Assembly: GCF_003201655.1 (NCBI RefSeq)
Contig: NZ_QJJU01000015.1
Coordinates: 62,001-126,000 of the forward strand
Length of the DNA stretch: 64,000 bases
Reading direction: 5' to 3'
DNA from: Mycolicibacterium moriokaense
Lineage (GTDB): Bacteria; Actinomycetota; Actinomycetes; Mycobacteriales; Mycobacteriaceae
In this document: in pieces, positions 7,886 through 19,700 of the stretch
How positions within the stretch are numbered: the stretch's first letter is position 1
Layout of the letters: each line of letters opens with the position of its first letter
Program-made: the position numbers and the translations under genes
Notes under the pieces: generated by a model
What the model was told of the DNA's origin: nothing
Database searches by the model: none
The model's input: the letters and a program-made list of their open reading frames with translations, nothing else

Positions 7886-8857
7886 ATGCAGACCAAGGAC
7901 GTCACCGAGAACGCCGTAACGGTCATCATCGGTCAACCCATCCGTCCCGGCGCTGCGAAGGAATTCTCGACGTGGCAACACGGATTGAACGAAGCAGCGT
8001 CCCGCTACCCGGGGTTCATCGACGCCGAGGTCATCCCGCCCACCGAACATCAATCGGAGTGGATGGTGACCTACCGCTTCGACTCCGCCGCCAATCTGCG
8101 CGCGTGGCTGAACAGCGCGACCCGACTCGAGCGGCTGGCAAGCGGTGAGCAATACCTCGACGGCCCGGCCACCCAGCGGATCGTCGGTGCTGCCAACCCG
8201 GCAGCGGACCAGCTGGTGACGGTTGTCGTCACGCATCGCGTCCGCGAGGAGGATGTTGAGGCGTTTCTCGCCTGGCAGAAACGACTTCGATTGGCGGAGA
8301 GCGAGTTTCACGGCTATCGCGGCACCGAGCTCTTTCGGCCGATCGACGGCGTTCAGGACGAGTGGACCGCGGTGTATCGCTACGACAATGCGGCGAACCT
8401 CGAAGCCTGGCTGACCTCAGACGAGCGCAAACGGTTACTCGACGAAGGGAAGAAGTTCCGCGATTTCACACTGCGCACCGTCGACAACTCCTTCGGTAGC
8501 TGGTTCGCGTTCGACGACGAAGGCAACGAGGCGCCGCCGCCGTCGGAGACCAAGACTTCGGTCGCGGTCTGGATCGGCCTCTACCCCACCGTCACCCTGC
8601 TGACTCTCGCATTGACCCCGTTGAAGGTGCCAGTCTGGCTCGGTCTCCTGGTCGGAACCCTGTTGTCCAGCTTCGCCATCAGCTTCGTGACGATGCCCTA
8701 CTACGTCAATCCGCTGCTCAAGCACTGGCTACGGCCGGCCGCCGACCAATCAAAGTCACAGACGAATCTTCGAGCCGCCGCCATCATCATCGCCACAATC
8801 GTGTTCTGGGCGGTGGCCTTCTACCTCCTGGCCAAGCAGTTCCCGGGGCTGCCCTGA
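7886..8857 (+). CDS. Tandem antibiotic-biosynthesis-monooxygenase (ABM) domain membrane protein
   Basis: 323 aa. Two ferredoxin-like ABM domains lie in tandem (about residues 8-105 and 110-205), each with the pattern YPGFIDAEVIPP or FHGYRGTELFRP followed by W-x-x-x-YRxDxAANLxAWL. Three membrane helices follow (about 222-245, 248-272 and 297-318), with the ABM part presumably cytosolic. Such proteins are annotated as antibiotic biosynthesis monooxygenases, but the duplicated, membrane-tethered form has no known substrate. The ATG at 7886 directly precedes the first domain. It converges on the MFS gene, with stops 12 bp apart. Confidence 0.75.
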   Translation: MQTKDVTENAVTVIIGQPIRPGAAKEFSTWQHGLNEAASRYPGFIDAEVIPPTEHQSEWMVTYRFDSAANLRAWLNSATRLERLASGEQYLDGPATQRIVGAANPAADQLVTVVVTHRVREEDVEAFLAWQKRLRLAESEFHGYRGTELFRPIDGVQDEWTAVYRYDNAANLEAWLTSDERKRLLDEGKKFRDFTLRTVDNSFGSWFAFDDEGNEAPPPSETKTSVAVWIGLYPTVTLLTLALTPLKVPVWLGLLVGTLLSSFAISFVTMPYYVNPLLKHWLRPAADQSKSQTNLRAAAIIIATIVFWAVAFYLLAKQFPGLP

Positions 8858-8869
8858 CCGGGCTGCTGT

Positions 8870-10273
8870 TCAGCGGGACAGCCTCGGCTTGAGAACCAGG
8901 CTCGTACCAAGGGCGACGACGCCGATTGCGACGCTGATCCACAACGCCGAGTGGAACCCGGCCACCGTGCCCTGCCCGAGAATCGGTCCAGCCCAAGCGA
9001 ATCCAAGTGACGAACCGACACCGAACGCGGCGTTGCTCAGGCCGGGCAGCGACCCGGGCTCGTCCTCGCGTGCCTGCAGGACACCCAGCACGCTCAGCGC
9101 GGTGCCTGCCACACCCCCGAACGCAAATCCGAGCGCCGGTATGAGCAGGACGACCACGTCGCGGTCGAACGCGAAGATCGCAAGGAGCGCCGCGATCGGC
9201 ACGGCGCCGATGAGTCCCGCCCGCAGCACGGTCACAAAGCCGATCCGCACCGCGAGCCGTCCGATGGCCGGCGCCGAAATCAGTTGGGCCACTGCGGCGG
9301 GAGTGAGGAACAGCAGCGCCGTCATCTGCGCGCTCGTGCCGAAACCGACGTCGTCGTTCTCGGCGATGGAAGGGACGATGTAGCTGAGCGCCATCGTGAA
9401 CGATGCGAGGCACAGGACGGTGACGACGAGCAGCGGCCAGGCATAACGCGAGCAGATCTCGTCGATGGCGACCAGTGGTTGCGCCACGCGCTTCTCGACC
9501 ACGACGAACGCCGCCAGCGCGACGATGGCCGCGGCGATGAATCCGAGCGCGGTCGGCGAGGACCACCCCGAGTGTCCACCCTGCGCGAGGAACAGATCGA
9601 TGCCCGCAACGGCCGAGGCGATCAGGGTGGCACCGAGCCAGTCCATCCGGCCCGACGCCGCACGGTCTGGATCGTCGGCGGGCACCGCGATTGTGGCGAG
9701 CCCGATCGCGGCGAGACCGACCACAAGGATCAGGGCGAAGATCGAGCGATATCCGAAATGGTCGACCATGAAGCCGCCGACCAGAGCGTCAACGCCACCA
9801 ACCCCGCCGTTGATCGACGCGATGACACCGCAGCAGAAGCCGAATGCCGGGCCGCTCAGGCGTTCGCGCAAGATCAAGAACGCCAGACCGAACGTGACGT
9901 TGCAACCGCCCTGCAGGACCCGGCCCACCAGCACGACCGGCAGCGAGGTGCTCACGAGGCACAACACCGTCCCGACACACAGCACGATCATGATGCCGAG
10001 CAGGACGCGCTTGCGGCCGATGAAATCGCTCCACCGGATGAACACGACGTTCGCGATCGCCCCGGACAGATAGAAGAAGTTCGACATCGACGCGAACGCG
10101 TCAGGCCCGAGCTCGGTGTTGATGTCGCGGATCGCCGGGCCCAACATCGTCGCGTTGAGCTGAAACGAGATCACCGACGCGACCAAAGCCGCCACCAGGA
10201 ACGCGGTCTGACCCCGCGACAAAGAGTTGGAGCCGTCGCCTTCCGAAGTCCGTGCTACCGCAGGCCCGTTCAT
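8870..10273 (-). CDS. MFS transporter, DHA2-like
   Basis: 467 aa with about 14 hydrophobic segments, consistent with a DHA2 drug:H+ antiporter. The motif A region between helices 2 and 3 reads RWSDFIGRKRVLLG. A long loop near residue 200 (PADDPDRAASGRMDWLG) is typical of the 14-helix group. The substrate is unknown. It starts 16 bp after the acpS stop on the same strand, so it is probably co-transcribed with fas-acpS. Confidence 0.82.
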   Translation of the reverse strand: MNGPAVARTSEGDGSNSLSRGQTAFLVAALVASVISFQLNATMLGPAIRDINTELGPDAFASMSNFFYLSGAIANVVFIRWSDFIGRKRVLLGIMIVLCVGTVLCLVSTSLPVVLVGRVLQGGCNVTFGLAFLILRERLSGPAFGFCCGVIASINGGVGGVDALVGGFMVDHFGYRSIFALILVVGLAAIGLATIAVPADDPDRAASGRMDWLGATLIASAVAGIDLFLAQGGHSGWSSPTALGFIAAAIVALAAFVVVEKRVAQPLVAIDEICSRYAWPLLVVTVLCLASFTMALSYIVPSIAENDDVGFGTSAQMTALLFLTPAAVAQLISAPAIGRLAVRIGFVTVLRAGLIGAVPIAALLAIFAFDRDVVVLLIPALGFAFGGVAGTALSVLGVLQAREDEPGSLPGLSNAAFGVGSSLGFAWAGPILGQGTVAGFHSALWISVAIGVVALGTSLVLKPRLSR

Positions 10274-10289
10274 GACCCCCGGCGGTCTC

Positions 10290-10682
10290 TTAGCGCTCCT
10301 CGAGAATGGCGACCGCGGCAGCGGTGTCGGCCTCGTGCGTCAACGACAGGTGGATCGTCACGTCCTTGAGGTGCTCGGCGATGGCACCCGTCAGCCGAAC
10401 CTTCGGCCTGCCCCACATGTCGGTGATGACCTCGATATCGCGATGGATGCCCTCAGGAAGCATCGGCCGTTTGGAGAACCGCGAGCCCGACCACGCCTTG
10501 ATGACCGCCTCCTTGGCGGCCCACCGCGCGGCAAGATGCCGCGCGGCAGATGAGCTCTTGTCGGCGGCGTCGCGGCGCTCGCCTGGGGTGAACGTCTCGG
10601 AGAAGACGGTGCCCGGCTGGTCGACCTGTGCGGCGAAATCGGGAATGGAGACCAGATCGATCCCCACGCCGACTATCGCCAT
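10290..10682 (-). CDS. acpS: Holo-[acyl-carrier-protein] synthase
   Basis: Transfers 4'-phosphopantetheine from CoA to the ACP domain of fatty acid synthase. 130 aa, with the AcpS signature GVGIDLVSIPDF at the N-terminus (Mg-binding Asp), RWAAKEAVIKAW in the middle (Glu and Lys of the active site) and HLSLTHEADTAAAVAIL near the end. ATG at 10682 gives the start MAIVGVGIDLV expected from mycobacterial AcpS. It lies 21 bp behind fas, its likely main substrate, an arrangement conserved in mycobacteria (Rv2523c-Rv2524c). Confidence 0.95.
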   Translation of the reverse strand: MAIVGVGIDLVSIPDFAAQVDQPGTVFSETFTPGERRDAADKSSSAARHLAARWAAKEAVIKAWSGSRFSKRPMLPEGIHRDIEVITDMWGRPKVRLTGAIAEHLKDVTIHLSLTHEADTAAAVAILEER

Positions 10683-10703
10683 GCCCAAAACGCTATCTCA
10701 CAC

Positions 10704-13700
10704 CTATGGGCGGTAATACAGGTCGTCGTCGCCAAGCCGCGACGCCGGGTCAAGCAGCATCTCGGCCTCCTGGCGCTTCTCCGGCGACTCTTGGCTGAAC
10801 CGGCGGTTGGCGGGCTTCTCGTATAGCGAGCGCCCACCGGCGATCGCCGACGCCAGCCTGTGTTGACCGGCCAGCACCCGCGCATCCGCGCGTGCCTTGT
10901 AGTCCCGCCGCTGCTCGGGATCCAGCGCCGCCAGGAACGCCTGCGGATGCACCAGCGCGATCAGACCCGACACGTGCCCGAACCCGAGGCTGGTGATCAG
11001 ACCCGCCTTTAGCGGGAACTTCTCGCCAAGCCGCAGGGTGTCGCGCAACCAGACCAAGTGGGCGGCGCCGGCGAGTTCGTCGTCGACGCAATCCAGGCTG
11101 CGGTTGGGCGGGATGACGCCGTCGCGCAGGATCTGGCAAAGCCCCATCGTCTGGAATGCCGCCGCGCCACCCTTGGAGTGACCGGTGAGGCTCTTCTGCG
11201 AGACCACGAACAACGGTGCACCAGCGGAGCGGCCCAACGCGTCGGCCAGCCGCTCATGCAGCTCGGTCTCGTTGGGATCGTTGGCAAGCGTTGAGGTGTC
11301 GTGCTTGGACACCACCGCGATGTCGTCGGGGCCGACGCCGAGCTTGGCCAGCGAGCGCGCCAATGCCGAATCCTTGCCGCCACGACCGGCGCCCAACGCG
11401 CCAAGTCCGGGGGCCGGGATCGACGTGTGCATACCGTCGCCGAACGACGACACGTAGGCCAACACCGAGAGCACCGGCAGACCCATCTTGAGCGCGAGGT
11501 CGCCGCGGGCAAGCAGGATGGTGCCACCACCCTCTCCCTCGACGAACCCGAGCCGACGACGGTCGTTGGCGCGTGAGAACTTCGAGTCGCTGATCCCCTT
11601 TGCCCGCATCATCTCGGTGTCCGCGGTCGCGGCCATGTCACCGAAGCCGATGACGGCCTCCAGGGTGGTGTCGTCGTAGCCGCCCGCGACCACGAACTCC
11701 GCCTTGCCAAGCCGGATCTTGTCGACACCTTCTTCCACCGATACCGCCGTGGTGGCACACGCGCCGACCGGGTGGATCATCGCGCCGTAGCTGCCGATGT
11801 AGGACTGCACCACGTGGCCCGCGATGACGTTCGGCAACACCTCTTGCAGGATGTCGTTCGGCTTGTTCTGGCCGAGCAGGTTGCCGTGGTACATCGTCTG
11901 CATCGACGTCAGCCCGCCCATGCCGGTGCCCTGTGTGCTGGCCACCAGGCTGGGATGCACCCAACGCATCAGCTCGTTCGGGCTGAATCCGGCCGAAACG
12001 AAAGCGTCGACGGTGGTGGCGAGGTTCCACAGCGCCAGCCGGTCGATCGAGTTCGTCATCTCCTGGGAGATCCCGTACACCATCGGGTCGAACCCGGTGG
12101 GGATCTGCGCGCCGACCGTCCGCGACAACTTGACCTTGCGGGGCACGCGGATCTCGGTGCCCGCCATGCGGGTCACCTGCCAGTCGGCGCTGTCGGGCAC
12201 CGGCGCGATCACGGTGTGCTCCGGGTCGAACTGCACGAACCCGCGAGCGTCGGCCTCCGACGACACCACGAACGTGAAGTCCTTGTCGAGGAACACCGAA
12301 ACCAGAAGCGGCGACGCATGATCCGGGGCGATGGCCCCGTCGTCGGCCCACTCGCGGATGCCGACGCGTTCGAGCACGGCGTCGTGATAGCGCTCGACAA
12401 GTTCACCCTCGTCGACGAGGTCGCCCGACTGCGTGTCGTACCAGCCGGGGGTGGGATCGTCTTCCCACTTGACCAGGCCGGTCGTCCACGCCAGTTCGAG
12501 CACGCCGGCCGCCGACAGCTCGTTGTCGACCTCCATCTCGAAGCGGGTGCGCGACGAGCCGTACGGGCCGAGTTCCGCACCGCCGACGATGACCACGAGA
12601 TCGGCAGCGTCGATATCGAGGTCGTCCCACGCAGGCGGCGGTGCAGACTTGTAGCCCCTCGGCGGCGACGGCAGCGCGCGGATGGTTCCGTCGTCCTCCG
12701 TGTCGTCCTCGGCTACTTCGGACGTCATCTCCTCGCGGGCCTTGGCGGCCAGCTCGGACAGATCGAGGTCGATCTCTGCCAGCCCACCGGTCAGGTCGAC
12801 CTGCAGCGGCTCGCGCGCCGACGCGACCTTGGACTCGATGCCGCACAGGTCGAGCAGCATGGCCGCCATCTCGTCGGTCGTGTACGTAGTCACGCCGGCT
12901 TCCTCGACCGCACTGACGATCGCATCGTTGTGGCCCATCAGCCCGGTGCCCTTGGTCCAACCGATCAGCGCGTGCGCCAACGAAACTCGCTGTGCCCACG
13001 ACGATTCGGCCTTCCACCGCGTCACCACCGCGTCGAGCCCGGACTTCGCTTCGCCGTAGGCGCCGTCGCCACCGAACATGCCGCGGTTCGGCGAGCCGGG
13101 CAGCACGACATGCAGCCGTGCGGCGATGTCACGTTCCGCTCCGATGTGCGACAGGCCGCCAATGAGCCGCTGCACGGCCCACAACAGCACCTTCATCTCC
13201 ATCTCGGCGCGCGAACCGGCGTCGGACAGATCGCCGGCGACACGCGGTGCTGCGAACGGGAACAGCAGTGTCGGCGTCTGCGCGTCTTTCAGGTGAATCG
13301 ACTGCGGCCCAAGACTTTCCGTCTGCTCGGTGCCGACCCACGAAACCAGCGCGTCGATGTCGGTGTATGACGCCATGTTGGCGGGGACCACCCACAGCTT
13401 CGCGTCGAAGCGGGCGTTGTCGCGGTACAGGGTGCGATAGAACGCCAACCGGTCGTCGTCGAGCTTGGACGTGGTCGCGATGACCGTCGCCCCGCCGTCG
13501 AGCAACTGGGCCACCACCGATGCGGCAATGGATCCCTTGGATGCACCGGTGACGACCGCGACCTCATCGGTGTAGCGGCCCTTGCCCGGGTTCTCCGCGC
13601 CGGCCGCGGCACGCCCGTAAAGGGAGGCGTGGATGTTGCGACCCGCTGCCAGAGCCTTGCCCTGCCACCAGGTGGCCTGCGTCCCGACGATGTGTCCGGC

Positions 13701-16700
13701 GCCCTCGAACCGCTCCGAAAGGCGCGGCCAGTCGGCGTCGACCTCGCTGTCGTCGAGCACCCACAGCTTGGCGAGGTCCTCGCGGGAGCTGGCCCAGCGG
13801 TCATCGAACAGCACCGCCTTGCGGCCGTCGAACACAGGAGCCACCAAACGCGGCCAGTCCGAACCGAGTTCGGCGGTCACCAGGTCAATGAGCTCGGCGT
13901 CGGCTGCCTCCGGCGTACTGACCGGGGTGGCAAGGCCGAGCTCGCCCAGGATCAGGCGGGCCGCCGAGGCCAGCACGCCGTTGCGGCCGGTGACCTTTTC
14001 GGCGAACTCACCAAGTGCGGCGGAATCCACCACACCGCCAGCGCCGCCTGCAGCCGACGGCAACGAGACCGCGACTCCTTGGCGCGCGCCGACCGCCGCG
14101 ACAGCCGCGTCGATGACCTTGTCGACAGTCGCCGCATCGGCGAGCGCACCATCGTGCAGGCCGCCCAAGCCGCCGCCGCGGACGCTGGAACCCTCGCGGG
14201 TGCCAAGAGCAACCTCGACCGTCACGTGCTTGACCCAGCCGTCGCCGATTTCCCATGTCTTCTTGACGCGTTCGGCGATGTAGGCAGGACGCTTGCCGGA
14301 CGGGCCGAGCACCGTGCGCAGCTGATCGTTGATCGCGTCGGAAAGCACTGGGCCGAAAGGCTTGTAGGTCCTGGCCAGCTTGGTGACCTGTCCCTTCAGC
14401 CCGGCCAGGTCGGCCTCGGCCGCACCATCGATGGCTCCGAGGTTGAGCTCGGAGCCCAGGTCCACCAGCAGCTGGTTGCGTCGCGACGACGCACCGTCGG
14501 TGATCGACTCGATCGAATCAAGCGGCTCGATCTGGTCGATACGCATCTTCGCCGACAAAGCGATCAGCGCCATGGTGGCGTCGGCTGCGTCGTAACCCAG
14601 GTCGTCAGGGCGTGGACCGCCTGCGGGTGCAGAAGCCGGTGCAGCCGGTGCAGCCGCTTCGACGGGCGCTGCCTCTGCAGCAGGCGCGTCGTCCTGGCTG
14701 TCCTCTTCTTCGTGGTCCGGTTCCGGATCGGTGTCGGTAGCGAACAGCACCGCGGCGTCGCGCTCCGAGTTCAGCACTTCGGTTGTGCTGTGCGAATACT
14801 CGGGCAGCTTCAGCGTGTTGGTGGCCAGGCCGGCGACCGTCGGCGCGGACTTGACGCCGATCTCCACGAACCGCTCGATACCGAGACCGCCCGCGGCCTC
14901 CTCGATGAAGAGCAGGTCCTGCGTCTCGATCCAGCGCACCGGGCTGGCGAACTGCCACGCGAGCAGCTCGATGACGACCTTGCGGCACAGCTCGGCCGGC
15001 CTCTCGTTCCGCCAGGTGTCGTAGTCGGCGAGAATTTCGTCGAGCGGTTCGGCAGGCACCAGATCGCGGATCTCCTGGATGAAGTCGCGGTCCAATGTGA
15101 ACGGCCGCGGCACCAGGTTCGGGATGTACTTGCCGATGATCAGGTCGGGATCCTGGTCGCGCGGCATGACGCGCTCGAGCGAGCGACGGAAGTCGGCAAC
15201 ACCGACCCGCAGCACGGACGAGTGGAACGGCACGTCGATGCCGGGAACCAGGATGAACGACCGCTTGCCGCCGCTGATTTCGCGACGCTTCTCGACCTCT
15301 TCCTCCAGCACCTCGAGGCCGCGCACCGTGCCTGCGATGGCGTACTGCGAGCCCCGCAGGTTGAAGTTCACGATCTGCAGGAATTCACCCGTGCGCTCCG
15401 AGATGCCGTCGATGAAGGCGGGCACGTCGTCGTCGTCGAGATCGATCTGCGACGGCCGGATCGCGGCCAGCCGGTAGTTGGACCGGCCGAGGTGGTCGCG
15501 CGGCACGATGTCGTGCATCTTGCTGCCGCGGTGGAACACCACCTCCAGCAATGCTTCCAGTTCGTAGACACCGGACACGCAGGCCAGCGCCGTGTACTCA
15601 CCGACGGAGTGGCCGCAGGCGATCGCGCCCTCGACGAACGCGCCCTGCTCACGCATCTCGGCCACCTGCGCGGCGGCCACGGTCGCCATCGCGACCTGGG
15701 TGAACTGCGTCAGGAACAGCACACCATCGGGGTGGTGGTAGTGCACGCCGCTGGCGATCAGGCTTGTCGGGTTGTCGCGCACCACATGCAGCACCGAGAA
15801 GCCAAGCGTGTCGCGGGTGAACTTGTCCGCGGTGTCCCACACCTTGCGGGCGGCCTTGGACCGGGCGCGCACCTCCATGCCCATGCCCTTGTGCTGGATG
15901 CCCTGGCCTGGGAACGCGTAGACCGTCTTGGGCGCTTCCAACTGCGCCGTCGCCGACATCACCAGATCGGAGCCGACGCGAGCGGCCACCTCGACGATCT
16001 CTGCGCCGCGGTCGATTCCGACGCGGTCGACGCGGAAGTCGATGTCGTCGCCGGGCTGCACCATGCCCAGGAACCGGGACGTCCAGCCGACGACCCTGGC
16101 CGGCGGGGCGGGCTTGCCGTCTGTGGCGGCGACGACGTGCTGCGCGGCCGCCGACAGCCACATGCCGTGCACGATGGGCGATTTCAGCCCTGCCAGCAGC
16201 GCGGCCGCGCGGTCGGTGTGGATCGGGTTGTGGTCACCTGAAACCACCGCGAACGCGCTCATGTCGGTCGGCGCGGTGACGGTGACGTCACGGCGACGGC
16301 GCCGCGGCGTATCGGTCGCGTTATCGGTGATCGCACCGCCGGCGCGGGGCGGGTCGGCGAACTCGGCCGAACCGGTGCGCCCGCGAATCGCGAAACGCTC
16401 CTCCAACTTGGCCAGTTCGGTGCCGTCAGCGTCGGCGATGACGACCTCGACAGGCACGACGCGCCCGTACTCGGTATCCGTTGCAGCGGAAGCCGTTGCG
16501 GTGACGGTTAATTCGGAGTGCTTCTTCGGCATCGGGTTGAGCAGATGCGCCGCGTGGTCCAGGTGCACCAGGCTCAGCAGACCCTCGATCACCGGGAAGC
16601 CGTCCGCGGTGACCGCCGAGCCGATGACCGAGAAGACCGCGGGCCAGCAGTGGCCGACGAGGGCGTCGGGGACGAGGGCGAGCCCGGGGGCCAACGGGGC

Positions 16701-19700
16701 GCCGAACGTCGCGGTCACGCCGGTGTGGTCGGCGACTTCCTCGGGGTCCCAGCCGACGGTGACCTTGGCGGTGTTGTCGTGCACAGCGGGCAGGGAGTCG
16801 ACGCCGTCGACGCCGGCCGCGATGGCCAGTACGGACCGCATCGCGGTAGACGCGTCCTCAACGGTGACCATCGGCATGCCGCCGTCGACGGTGCACGACG
16901 GCAGCGTGAATCGGATGTCGATCCAGATGTCGGAAAGCGGGACGCTCAGCGTGACAACGCCATCGGAGTTCAGCTCGAGGCGCGCACCCGTGGATGGATG
17001 TGTGGCGCTGCGGTTTTCGTTGGCCTGCCACTCGTCGGGCGAACCGATACGGTGCACCGGGTTGATCGAGGTGCGGCCCGCCCACGACACGTCGGGCGAG
17101 TCGAGCACGACGGCGAGCGGACCGACGACGTCAGCGCGGGCCTGGCGCCGCGAAACCACCAAAACCGGCTCGCCATCCGTCGCAAGCGCCCGGTCGATGG
17201 CGGCCTGCTCGAAGCGGTCCAGCAGCTCACCGACCGGCTCGTCGACGCGGGTGATGCCTGCCACGGCCTGCGTGCCAGGAATGATGCACACCTGATCGGC
17301 GGTGTAGCGAGCGTCGTGGGCCTGCCACAGCGAGTCGCTGCGCCACCAGCGCCGGACGTCCTTGTCGATGACGGGCACGAAGTTGACCGGCTTACCCAGT
17401 GTCTTGCACAGCGTGACGAACCACGGCACGTCGGCCGGGTGCAGCTTGAGGGTCTCGGCGTCGGGGTAGCGCGCCAACAGGGCGGCGATCGCTTCTGTCG
17501 GATTCTCCAGCAGCGCAACGTCGTTGAAGAGGGTGTCGATGGCGCCGGAGTCCTGCGGATGCAGGCGGGCTTCGGCGCGCTTGAGCATTTCGTCGAACCG
17601 CTCGCGCCAGGTGTCTGCCAGCCACGGGCTGCCAGGCGCCGCGGTGTCGGCAGTGCTGTCGCCGTCGCCGATCGTCAGCTCGACATAGCGCTGCAGCCAC
17701 TGCAGGTAGGTCATGTCCGAAACGTCGCCGAAGTACGGCTTGGCGGTGTTGGCCATCGCCGCGATCAGCTCGTCGCGGCGAGCCGCAACGGCTTCAGCGT
17801 CGCCCGCTACCTCGTCGAGCAACCTCCCGCAGCGTGAGGCGGTGTTGTCGATCTCGTGGATGTCCGCGCCGAGCTGGCTGCGGCTGGATGCCATGCCGCC
17901 CTGGGCTTTTCCGGCACTGATCCAGTGCTCGGTGCCGGCGGTCTCGACGAGCATCTGCTTGACCGCGGGAGACGTGGTGGACTCCAGGGTTGCCATCGCT
18001 GCCGTGCCGACCAGGATGCCGTCGACCGGCATGGCCGGGAAGCCGTAGGCCTCGGCCCAGCTACCGGACAGGTACTCGGCCGCCCGCTCAGGGGTGCCGA
18101 CGCCACCGCCGACGCAGACGGTGATGTTGGTCAGCTTGCGCAGCTCTGCGTAGGTGGCCAGCAGCAGGTCGTCGAGGTCCTCCCAGGAGTGGTGACCGCC
18201 GGCGCGGCCGCCCTCGATGTGCACGATGACGTCCTTGCCGGGCACCTCGGCCGCGATGTTGATCACCGACTTGATCTGGCTGACCGTGCCGGGCTTGAAC
18301 ACCACGTTGCTGATGCCCACGCTGTTGAGCTCCTCGATCAGCTCGACGGCTTCCTCGAGGTCGGGAATGCCCGCGGACACGACGACACCGTCGATCGGTG
18401 CGCCCGACTGACGGGCCCTCTGCACCAACCGCTTTCCGCCGACCTGCAGCTTCCACAGGTACGGGTCGAGGAACAGCGAGTTGAACTGCACAGCGCGGCC
18501 CGGCTCGAGCAGTCCGGTGAGCTCGGCGATGCGGGCCTCGAAGATCTCCTCGGTGACCTGACCGCCGCCTGCCAGCTCGGACCAATGGCCCGCGTTGGCG
18601 GCCGCGGCGACGATCTTGGCGTCGACGGTCGTGGGCGTCATCCCTGCGAGCAGGATCGGCGAACGTCCCGTCAGCCGGGTGAACTTGGTCGACAGCTTCA
18701 CCGAGCCGTCGGGCAGCTTGACGGTGGTCGGCGCGTATGTCGACCATGCAGGCGGAACATCAGGTGCGCCGCCGACGGTGAACAGGTTGCGCTGGCCCAC
18801 GCGGGTGGCCGCGGGGATCAGGCCGATGCCGAGGCCCCGGACCACCGGCGCCGTGACGCGGGTGGCGGTATCGCTCGGACCCAGGTCGACGATCCACTTC
18901 GCACCCGAGTCGTGCAGCCGCTCGACCTCGCCCACCCAGTCGACGGGGTCGACGAACACCGCCTGGGCGAAGTCGTGGGTCTGCTGAGCGTCGAGATTGG
19001 TGCGCGCCGCCCATTCATCGACGAGGTCGACCGCGTCGGCAAGGCGGGGAGTGTGGAATCCGACCTCGACCTGGATGCCGTGGAAGTCCGGGGAGAAGAC
19101 CGCGCCGCCGCGGAGCTTGTTTTTGCGTTCGGCCTCTTCTCTTTCGGTGATCTTGCTGCAGTAGAGCTCGAACCGGCCGAGCTGCTCGGGCGTGCCGGTG
19201 ATGACGACGGAACGCCTGCCGTTGCGGATCGACAGCACCGGAGGCAGCACTGTACGGACGTCGGCGGAGAACTCCTCGAGCAGTTCTGCGATGCGGTCGG
19301 GGTCGACGTTGGTCACGGACACCATCGGCGACTTGTCGCCGCGGCCGACCATGCCCCTACGACGCGACATGAGCGACCCCGCGGCGCCCATCAACTGCAG
19401 AATCGCCAACAGCTCCGCGTCCCTGGTGCCCTTCGCGCGTACCGCCTCGCATCCCAACATGCCCTGTGAATGTCCGGCCATCGCCAGCGGCGGGGTGCCG
19501 TACAGGTCAAGGCCCTGCCGAATTGACGCGCGGATGGCGGCAATTTGGGTGAGCAGGATCCCTGGGCCCGAAATGGCGATGCTCATCAACTGCTTTGGGG
19601 TCGGCAACGACTCTTCGGCCGCAAGAGCGCGGACCCACTGCAGAGGTTCGAACCCGATCGGCCGCACCACGACAAGCTCGCGGGCCACCGGCTCGAGGAA

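Noticed and set aside
11772..13370. Open frame on the plus strand inside fas (532 codons)
   Set aside because: Same shadow effect; no motif and wholly inside conserved ketosynthase and ketoreductase coding sequence.
13629..16241. Long open frame on the plus strand inside fas (870 codons)
   Set aside because: Opposite-strand frame of a clear 3072-aa synthase; it is Arg/His/Asp-rich with no domain, the usual effect of high GC at third codon positions.
17856..19469. Open frame on the plus strand inside fas (537 codons)
   Set aside because: Lies opposite the acetyltransferase and enoyl reductase domains; composition is low-complexity and no family is evident.
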